A stretch of 5,393 nt of DNA from an uncultured Clostridia bacterium (GTDB lineage Bacteria; Bacillota; Clostridia; Oscillospirales; CAG-272). Shown here piece by piece: positions 1 through 5,393 of the stretch. Position 1 is the stretch's first letter. Each line of letters begins with the position of its first letter. The stretch spans positions 1-5,393 of the forward strand of contig CALEJO010000167.1 of NCBI GenBank assembly GCA_937898155.1. The letters are read 5' to 3'. The notes under the pieces are model-generated. The model was given only the letters and a program-made list of their open reading frames with translations. It had not been told where the DNA came from and did no database searches. A program made the position numbers and the translations under genes.

Positions 1-20
1 CATTCTTGTAAAATTTAACG

Positions 21-26
21 AAGGAG
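21..26 (+). promoter_or_regulatory. Ribosome binding site of the YbaK-family gene
   Basis: AAGGAG lies six bases before the ATG at 33. The match to the 16S rRNA anti-Shine-Dalgarno sequence and the spacing are near ideal, and this fixes the start of the first gene. The promoter is not visible and must lie left of the window. Confidence 0.8.
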
Positions 27-32
27 AAAACA

Positions 33-506
33 ATGTCCATCGAAAAAGTGCGGGCGGCATTCGAGCCGCTCGGAATCGCCGACAAAATCATGGAATTTTC
101 CGTTTCGAGCGCAACGGTCGAGCTCGCGGCGCAAGCCGTCGGCACCGAGCCGGCGCGCATCGCGAAAACGCTCTCGTTCGACGTTTGCGGCGAGCCGACG
201 CTCGTCGTCTGCGCCGGTGACGTTAAAGTGGATAATGCCAAATTCAAGGCGTTTTTCCACACGAAAGCCAAGATGCTGACGCCGGAGGAAGCCGTCACGC
301 TCATCGGGCACGCGGTCGGCGGTGTCTGCCCCTTTGCCGTTCCCGATGACGTGAAAGTCTATCTTGACGAATCGCTCAAACGCTTCCCCACCGTATTTCC
401 CGCCTGCGGAAGCGCAAACAGCGCCATCGAGCTGACACCCGACGAAATCTACCGCATCGCGGACGCGGACGGCTGGGTTGACGTGTGCAAGCTCCGCGAA
501 GCGTAA
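33..506 (+). CDS. YbaK/EbsC-family aminoacyl-tRNA deacylase (prolyl-tRNA editing domain protein)
   Basis: This 157-residue protein matches the length and layout of stand-alone YbaK/EbsC proteins, which are free-standing relatives of the editing domain of prolyl-tRNA synthetase. Family members hydrolyse mischarged aminoacyl-tRNAs, for example Cys- or Ala-tRNA(Pro), in the cytoplasm. Visible family marks are the early segment with Lys45 in IAKTLSF, where the family has a conserved lysine in the acyl-tRNA pocket, the glycine-rich loop GGVCP at residues 96-100 (the GxxxP-type loop), and the C-terminal stretch around residues 123-140 (PACGS then IELTPDEI). There is no signal peptide or membrane segment. 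The start is set by the AAGGAG site. The GH10 gene begins 14 bases after the stop, so the two are probably co-transcribed. The family call is secure. Which amino acid and tRNA it edits cannot be read from the sequence, and some family members have no proven tRNA substrate. Confidence 0.9.
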   Translation: MSIEKVRAAFEPLGIADKIMEFSVSSATVELAAQAVGTEPARIAKTLSFDVCGEPTLVVCAGDVKVDNAKFKAFFHTKAKMLTPEEAVTLIGHAVGGVCPFAVPDDVKVYLDESLKRFPTVFPACGSANSAIELTPDEIYRIADADGWVDVCKLREA

Positions 507-507
507 G

Positions 508-514
508 AAAGGAG
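508..514 (+). promoter_or_regulatory. Ribosome binding site that fixes the GH10 start
   Basis: AAAGGAG lies just after the TAA of the preceding gene and six bases before the ATG at 521. It decides the start: the reading frame is open back to a GTG at 485 inside the upstream gene, but that codon has no comparable site and would add 12 residues with no family resemblance. Confidence 0.85.
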
Positions 515-520
515 ATCGCG

Positions 521-1828
521 ATGTCCCATAGAGAAAAACTGCTCCGCTATTTCACCGAACAAAAGGAAGAAAACGAACGTCTGACAGCGGACGGCATCGA
601 ACAATATCGCAAAGGCGACGCGCTCCTCGAAATCGAAAGCGACGGCGCGACGGATATCACGGTGCATATCCGTCAAAAAACGCATGCCTTTCGGTTCGGC
701 GCGAATCTCTTTATGCTCGACGAATTTGAGTCGGACGAGAAAAACCGCATCTACCGCGAGAAATTCCCCGAACTCTTCAACCTCGCCACGCTTCCCTTTT
801 ATTGGAGCGACCTCGAACCGACCGAGGGGCATCCGCGTTTCGCGAAGGACTCGCCGCGCGTCTATCGACGTCCCGCGCCGGACCTCTGCCTCGAATATTG
901 CGAAGCAAACGGCATCGAGCCGAAGTGCCATTGTCTGAATTACGACGCGTTCACGCCGGACTGGGTCGTGCCAAAGAGTATTCCCGAAACCAAAGCGGCG
1001 CTCGAAAAGCGTTTTTCGGAAATCGCGGCGCGTTATGCCGACCGGATTCCGAGTCTTGAAGTCACGAACGAAACGCTTCAATTCAAGCATAAGTCCGCGT
1101 TTTTCTGCGAAGATGACTTCGTGGAATGGTCGTTTGCCACCGCCGACCGTTATTTCCCGAAGAATCGGCTGATCATCAACGATTATAACGTCTGGAATCC
1201 CAGCGGGATGCACACGCGAAACTATTATTATATGCAAATCGAACGCCTGCTTCGTTCCGTTCCGCATCTTGATTCGATCGGTCTGCAATTTCACAGCTTG
1301 TTCTCGCCGGAGGAGGAAGAAAAGATCGCCGGCGAACGGTATAACCCGCAAAAACTCCGCACACTGATGAATCTTCTCGCGCGCTTAGGCAAAGCCGAAC
1401 AGATCACGGAAATGACCATTCCCGCCAGAAGCACCGCGCCCGAAGACGAGCAGTTGCAAGCGGACCTGCTCACAAATATTTATCGCGTCTTTTTCTCACA
1501 TCCCGCGATGGAAGCGATCCTTTATTGGAATCTCGTAGACGGCTACGCGGCGTTCGCCGAGCCAAACAATATGTCGCAGGGTGAAAACGTGTATTACGGC
1601 GGGCTTCTGCGATCCGACATGAGCGAAAAACCTGCATACAAGGCGCTCCGCAAGCTGATCCACGAGGAATGGAACACCTCCGAAACCGTCTGCACCCGCG
1701 GCGGCGTGATCCCGTTCCGCGGCTTTTACGGTGACTACGAAATCGAAGTGTGCCGAAACGATCGGAAGAGCATCCTTCCGTTTTCTCTCCGAAGAGGAGC
1801 GGAAAATCATATTCGGATTTCTCTCTGA
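521..1828 (+). CDS. Divergent intracellular glycoside hydrolase family 10 (endo-1,4-beta-xylanase-like)
   Basis: The 435-residue protein has the GH10 (beta/alpha)8-barrel signature; GH10 enzymes are retaining beta-1,4-xylanases and related activities. Landmarks in order: a short N-terminal beta region (about 34-58) leading into HAFRFG; FYWSDLEP at 93-100; HCLNYDAFTPDWV at 137-149, equivalent to the HTLVWHxQxPxW region; LEVTNE with putative acid/base Glu184; IINDYN at 218-223; GLQFHS at 254-259; ITEM with putative nucleophile Glu297; and YWNLVDGYA at 335-342. About 50 C-terminal residues, including FRGFYGDYEIEV (399-410), look like a small beta-strand appendage. There is no signal peptide, so it should act in the cytoplasm on imported oligosaccharides. 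Both catalytic glutamates are kept, but the ENxMK motif and the WH of the -1/-2 subsites are replaced, so true xylan specificity is doubtful. It is probably co-transcribed with the YbaK-family gene and ends five bases before the shared terminator. Confidence 0.9.
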   Translation: MSHREKLLRYFTEQKEENERLTADGIEQYRKGDALLEIESDGATDITVHIRQKTHAFRFGANLFMLDEFESDEKNRIYREKFPELFNLATLPFYWSDLEPTEGHPRFAKDSPRVYRRPAPDLCLEYCEANGIEPKCHCLNYDAFTPDWVVPKSIPETKAALEKRFSEIAARYADRIPSLEVTNETLQFKHKSAFFCEDDFVEWSFATADRYFPKNRLIINDYNVWNPSGMHTRNYYYMQIERLLRSVPHLDSIGLQFHSLFSPEEEEKIAGERYNPQKLRTLMNLLARLGKAEQITEMTIPARSTAPEDEQLQADLLTNIYRVFFSHPAMEAILYWNLVDGYAAFAEPNNMSQGENVYYGGLLRSDMSEKPAYKALRKLIHEEWNTSETVCTRGGVIPFRGFYGDYEIEVCRNDRKSILPFSLRRGAENHIRISL

Positions 1829-1833
1829 CAAAC

Positions 1834-1864
1834 AAAAAATCCCTGTCTCCGACAGGGATTTTTT
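1834..1864. terminator. Bidirectional intrinsic terminator between convergent genes
   Basis: The arms AAAAAATCCCTGTC (1834-1847) and GACAGGGATTTTTT (1851-1864) are perfect inverted repeats of 14 bp around the loop TCC. Read on either strand this is a hairpin ending in six T residues. It begins five bases after the GH10 stop (1828) and 11 bases beyond the stop of the opposing gene (1876), so it serves both transcripts. The rest of the 47-base gap holds nothing else recognisable. Confidence 0.93.
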
Positions 1865-1875
1865 CTATGATCGGT

Positions 1876-3898
1876 TTAATATTCGATCGCGACCATCTGA
1901 TGGCACGAAAATTCATCGACCGTGTAGCAAAGCAGTCCGTCTTCATAGGAGAAGTCGATGTCCTGCATCTGCGGCGCGAGATAGACGCGCTTCGGCTTCA
2001 CAAAAAGCTTCAATGCGACCTCGGTGTCGCGGATCGGGATCAGATCTTCGATGACCTCCGTTTTTTCGCCGCGCTTGACCGGTGCGGCATAGAGCAGATG
2101 GTTCACATAGCGATGCTCGCTGTCTTGGAGCATCAGCGTCGTCACACCCTGTGCGGGCAGATTCGTCGTCAATGTCTTGTCGTCGCCGAGGAGACGATCC
2201 AGCACGTGTGCGACCACCTCGCGGGCGATCGCGGCGTTGCAGCATTTCGAGCCGGTGGTGTTGATCTCGCGGTTCATTTCCTGCATATTCGGCGAAAATG
2301 CGGAACGAGATGTAAGCGCCGTCGCGTCCCATCGTAATGGCGGGATAGATCACAGACGGATTGTTCGGCGTCTGCGCGTGGCTCGAAAAATGCTCGACCG
2401 TGCGCGCGAAATACGGGTCTTCTCTCGTCGCAAGCACTTCCGCGCCGGGATTATTTTTGATCTCGTAGCCGGGCTCGAAAATGACATAAGGTGCGCTCCA
2501 GAGCCCGTTCATTTCAAAGCGCGGACGCAAATATGCGGGCGTGAACGGTGCGTTTCCGACAAACGAAGCGCCGAGATCGAGCGCAAAACCGCGCCCGTCG
2601 GTATATGTGGCGGATTCGCCGGAGGCAAGCACTTTGCCGCCGTCCGCGACAAACGCGCGGAGCTTTTCCGCGAGCGCGTCATCCACCTTGCTGTCGTCCG
2701 TCAGGATCAGCACTTTATATTTATTGAAATCGCTCTCGGTATCCACGACGTCAAAGAGATATTTCCCTTCGAGAAGCATTCTCGCGGCACCCGTGCTACC
2801 CTTCCACGAGTTTTTGCCGGGCGGGCAATCGTTCGGGTGCAGATAGTGGAAAACCGCCTCCTGCGAGAGGATCGCGACGTCCGCGACCGATTCCACATGG
2901 TCGCACCACGGCTCTTTTTCTTCGACCTCCGCGTAGGCGGAGCCGATCAATTTATAGGTTGCCTCTTCCATTTTTCCGTTCGGATGAAGCTGGTCGCCGA
3001 TCGAGCATTTCGCGCCGTTCGCGAGCGAGAGCGCCGTCTCGTAGCGAAGCGCGTTCGGATGCTTGAAGCCGCCGAATTCGCCCCAGCTCTTGTGGAATTT
3101 GCCCGTCATGCCGAGGAATTCCACGCCGAGCGTGCGGGCATATGCCGCCGACATCGGGAAATGATCATATCCCCAGCCGCCGGTCGGCAAGCTTTCGAGT
3201 TCCAGATGCGTATCCACTTCGACGAACTCGTGATTGCCGATTTCGAGGTGTCCGGCGTTTTGAAATACCGGAAGCCCGGGACGGTATTGATCGACCGTCT
3301 CGCGCACGCGGCGCGCGTAATTCAGATACGTCTCCACCGCGAGCTTATAGGCGTTCTGTGGGTCGTAGGGGTCCCAGCCGCGGTCGCGCATCGTTTTGAC
3401 GCAATGCTGACAGTAGCACGGCACGACGGCGACGATGTCGAGGAAAATTCCGTCGGCGTCGTAATTCTGGCACACCTCGGCGACCTGCGCGAGCAGATAG
3501 TCGAGATAAGGCGTATTGAAGCACATCCGATGATAGCCGGGGCGCGTGAAATCCGGCGTCCAAGCCATCGTCTCGTCGGCGTTGCGGATCAGCCATTCGG
3601 GATGGCGACGCGCCATCTTCTCGTCGAGACCGGCGGAGAGGTAGACCGGCGTTTTCACGCCGATCTCGTGTGCCGCTTCGATCTCGGCGCCGAGCAGGTC
3701 GAAATGCAGATTCGGGTGCATCTCGTTTGCCTTTGACGGGTGATACGCCCAGCCGTGATGGCACTTGGAAAACAGCGTGATCGAGTCAATATGTCCGAGC
3801 TTCAACGCACGTTGAAACTGCTCCTTGGAAAACTGATCTCCCACGCTCGGGATCGCTTCTCCCGTGTGAAAATCAAGGTGAACCTGGCGAAATCTCAT
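1876..3898 (-). CDS. GHL6-like TIM-barrel glycoside hydrolase with beta-galactosidase trimerisation (amidotransferase-like) domain; frameshifted near the C-terminus
   Basis: The gene reads from the ATG at 3898. Frame 1 covers residues 1 to about 539, then the frame changes near 2277-2300 and continues in a second frame to the TAA at 1876-1878. Removing one base gives about 673 residues. Residues 1-330 look like a (beta/alpha)8 barrel of the hypothetical glycosyl hydrolase 6 / GH42-GH29-like type: QVHLDFHT at 5-12, FSKCHHGWAYHP at 43-54, YDADGIFLDI with candidate catalytic Asp154, and THLELESLPTGGWGYDHF with candidate acidic residue Glu235. Residues about 335-460 resemble the amidotransferase-like trimerisation domain of GH42 enzymes (YKVLILTDDS, then AFVADGGKVLASG). 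The second frame supplies the C-terminal beta domain (KRVYLAPQMQDIDF, HQMVAIEY). There is no signal peptide, so it is likely cytoplasmic. Substrate is unknown; relatives are often labelled alpha-L-fucosidase or beta-galactosidase without biochemical proof. It starts 12 bases after infB. As sequenced, the product would be 651 residues with a meaningless arginine-rich tail of about 112 residues. Confidence 0.82.
2277..2300 (-). other. Frameshift site within the GHL6-like gene
   Basis: Upstream, the sense frame reads GAYISFRIFAEYA. Downstream, the family-like sequence (NREINTTGSKCCN, then AREVVAHVLDRLLGDDKTL) lies in a different frame. Restoring the frame needs one base fewer or two more. Short runs where an extra base could sit are the GGAAA read on the minus strand at 2277-2281 and the TTTT at 2295-2298. 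Whether this is a real mutation or a sequencing or assembly error cannot be told from one sequence. Confidence 0.8.
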
Positions 3899-3903
3899 AG
3901 GAA

Positions 3904-3909
3904 CCTCCT
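3904..3909 (-). promoter_or_regulatory. Strong ribosome binding site of the GHL6-like gene in the infB junction
   Basis: Read on the minus strand, AGGAGG lies five bases before the ATG at 3898 and one base after the infB TGA (3911-3913). The consensus site supports the start and suggests the gene is efficiently translated from a transcript that also carries infB. There is no stem-loop terminator in the 12-base gap. Confidence 0.85.
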
Positions 3910-3910
3910 A

Positions 3911-5393
3911 TCAGCGTTCAATCTGTTCCATCACGAAAGCCTCGAGAACGTCGCCCTCGCGAATATCGTTGAATTTATCGAGTCCGACGCCGCATTCGTA
4001 GCCGGACGCGACCTCTCTGACGTCGTCTTTGAAACGGCGCAAAGAGGAAATCTTGTCTTCGAAGATGATGACGCTGTCGCGCACGACGCGGATCTGCGAT
4101 GCTCTCGTCACCTTGCCGTCCGTCACGTAAGAGCCGGCGATCATGCCGACGTTCGGCACGTGGATCGTCTGACGCACTTCGGCGTGACCGAGCACGACCT
4201 CGCGGAAGAGCGGTTTGAGCATACCCTTGATCGCGGCGGTGATCTCTTCGATGCACTCGTAAATGATGCGGTAGGTGCGGATATCGACCTTTTGCACAGC
4301 GGCGTGATCCATCGCGCTCTTGTCGGGGCGAACGTTGAAGCCGACGATGATCGCGTTCGATGCCGTCGCGAGCATGACGTCGCCTTCGTTGATGCCGCCG
4401 ACCGCGGCATGAATGACGTGGACCTTGACTTCGTCGTTGCTGAGTTTTTCCAGCGACGCTTTGACCGCTTCCGCGGAGCCCTGCACGTCGGCTTTCACGA
4501 TGATATTGAGGTCCTTGACGCCCTCTGCCATCTGCGCAAAGAGCTCGTCGAGGTTGACCTTGGCGTTGGCTTTGAACATCGCCTCTTTTTCTTTTTCGCG
4601 GCGCTGTTCCGCAAGCTCTCTCGCCATGCGCTCGTCTTCGACGGCTTTTAACTCGTCACCGGCAGACGGAACGCTGTCGAGACCGATGATCTCGACCGGC
4701 ACGGAGGGACCCGCCGATTTGATCTGCTTGCCCTTATCGTCGTTCATCGCGCGGACACGTCCGACCGACGTGCCGACGATCACGGAATCACCCACGTGGA
4801 GCGTGCCGTTCTGCACGAGCACCGTTGCCACGGGGCCGCGGCCGCGATCGAGCTTCGCCTCGATGACGAGACCTTTCGCGCGGCGATTCGGGTTGGCTTT
4901 GAATTCCTTGACCTCCGCGACGAGAAGCACCATTTCGAGCAGTTCCGGAATGCCCTTTTTCGTCAGCGCGGAAACGGGGACACAAATGGTATCGCCGCCC
5001 CATTCCTCGGGGACGAGATCGTATTTTGTCAGCTCCTGCTTGATCATATCGGGATTTGCCGTCGGCTTATCCATTTTGTTGATCGCTACGATGATCGAAA
5101 TACCCGCCGCTTTCGCGTGGTTGATCGCCTCGACGGTCTGCGGCATGATGCCGTCGTCCGCCGCGACGACGAGGATCGCGATATCCGTCGATTTCGCGCC
5201 TCTTGCGCGCATCGCGGTAAACGCTTCGTGACCGGGGGTATCGAGGAACGTGATGTCGTGTCCGTTGCAGTTGACGCGGTATGCGCCGATATGCTGCGTG
5301 ATACCGCCGGCTTCGCCCGCAGTCACGTGCGTGTGACGGATCGCGTCGAGAATCGAGGTCTTGCCGTGGTCAACGTGTCCCATCACGCAAACG
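3911..5393 (-). CDS. infB: Translation initiation factor IF-2, 5' end missing at the window edge
   Basis: IF-2 is the GTPase that brings initiator fMet-tRNA to the 30S subunit and promotes subunit joining. The reading frame is open to the right edge of the window (VCVM precedes the P-loop), so the variable N-terminal region and the true start lie outside; the Met at 5386 or 5383 is internal. Counting from 5386, the GTP-binding motifs are intact: G1 GHVDHGKT (3-10), G2 GGITQHIGA (27-35), G3 DTPGH (49-53), G4 NKMD (103-106) and G5 SAL (139-141). Domain II follows at about 165-250, then a charged helix (about 250-272), domain III/C1 with IIVKADVQGSAEA (295-307), and the fMet-tRNA-binding C2 domain to residue 491. 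The C-terminus is complete. The usual downstream neighbour rbfA is absent; a glycoside-hydrolase gene follows after 12 bases. Confidence 0.98.
   Translation of the reverse strand, partial: VCVMGHVDHGKTSILDAIRHTHVTAGEAGGITQHIGAYRVNCNGHDITFLDTPGHEAFTAMRARGAKSTDIAILVVAADDGIMPQTVEAINHAKAAGISIIVAINKMDKPTANPDMIKQELTKYDLVPEEWGGDTICVPVSALTKKGIPELLEMVLLVAEVKEFKANPNRRAKGLVIEAKLDRGRGPVATVLVQNGTLHVGDSVIVGTSVGRVRAMNDDKGKQIKSAGPSVPVEIIGLDSVPSAGDELKAVEDERMARELAEQRREKEKEAMFKANAKVNLDELFAQMAEGVKDLNIIVKADVQGSAEAVKASLEKLSNDEVKVHVIHAAVGGINEGDVMLATASNAIIVGFNVRPDKSAMDHAAVQKVDIRTYRIIYECIEEITAAIKGMLKPLFREVVLGHAEVRQTIHVPNVGMIAGSYVTDGKVTRASQIRVVRDSVIIFEDKISSLRRFKDDVREVASGYECGVGLDKFNDIREGDVLEAFVMEQIER

Noticed and set aside
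9..14. A TAAAAT sequence resembling a -10 promoter box before the first gene
   Set aside because: Transcription would begin in or at the ribosome binding site at 21-26, leaving almost no leader, and the -35 region would be outside the window.
485..520. An upstream GTG start at 485 for the GH10 gene, overlapping the YbaK-family gene
   Set aside because: The ATG at 521 has an AAAGGAG site six bases upstream. The extra 12 residues do not resemble a signal peptide or the family N-terminus.
449..1351. A 300-codon - strand open frame opposite the GH10 gene
   Set aside because: It is antisense to the GH10 catalytic motifs, overlaps the end of the YbaK-family gene, and has no recognisable domain.
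2277..2281. Programmed ribosomal frameshifting as the explanation for the split GHL6-like gene
   Set aside because: There is no classic slippery heptamer, and I saw no stimulatory stem-loop or internal Shine-Dalgarno at suitable spacing. I know of no frameshifting in this family, so a mutation or sequence error is simpler.
2177..3736. A 519-codon open frame on the + strand opposite the GHL6-like gene
   Set aside because: It is the antisense shadow of a well-supported gene. The translation is rich in Arg, His, Val and Asp with no recognisable domain, and long antisense frames are common when third codon positions are GC-rich.
3740..5231. Two long + strand open frames (3740-4651 and 4413-5231) opposite infB
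   Set aside because: Both lie entirely antisense to conserved IF-2 domains or across the infB-hydrolase junction. Neither has a convincing ribosome binding site, and their compositions are shadow-like.
5381..5386. The Met codons near 5386 as the true start of IF-2
   Set aside because: The P-loop GHVDHGKT follows at once, while IF-2 always carries a longer N-terminal region. The frame is open to the window edge and VCVM matches the conserved lead-in to the P-loop.

Overview
The window looks like a piece of a GC-rich Firmicutes-type genome, probably an anaerobic, plant-fibre-degrading clostridium from a gut or similar habitat. This is inferred from AAGGAG/AGGAGG ribosome binding sites at short spacing, a T-tract terminator, and two intracellular-type glycoside hydrolases of kinds common in Clostridia and Paenibacillus relatives. 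No lineage marker settles the genus. Coding density is very high. There are four protein genes, no RNA gene, no CRISPR array and no recognisable mobile element, and the only gap longer than a ribosome binding site is 47 bases.

Layout. On the + strand, positions 33-506 encode a YbaK/EbsC-family aminoacyl-tRNA deacylase. It is followed 14 bases later by a cytoplasmic, divergent GH10 (xylanase-like) glycoside hydrolase at 521-1828. On the - strand, reading in from the right edge, the 3' part of infB (translation initiation factor IF-2, 3911-5393) is followed only 12 bases later by a large TIM-barrel glycoside-hydrolase-like gene (3898 down to 1876). That gene resembles the GHL6-type, beta-galactosidase-trimerisation-domain proteins. 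The two pairs converge on a perfect stem-loop at 1834-1864 that can terminate transcription in both directions.

How the genes fit together. Two translation-linked genes (a tRNA proofreading enzyme and IF-2) flank two carbohydrate-active genes that meet tail to tail. Neither hydrolase has a signal peptide, so both should act on imported oligosaccharides in the cytoplasm. The carbohydrate gene behind infB sits where rbfA usually lies, so it may be co-transcribed with the translation operon.

Most notable points: a single-base frame change in the last fifth of the GHL6-like gene (around 2277-2300) splits it into two frames; the infB-hydrolase junction is unusual; and the GH10 protein keeps both catalytic glutamates but lacks the usual glycone-subsite motifs, so its substrate may not be ordinary xylan. 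I did not find a clear, previously undescribed multi-gene system.
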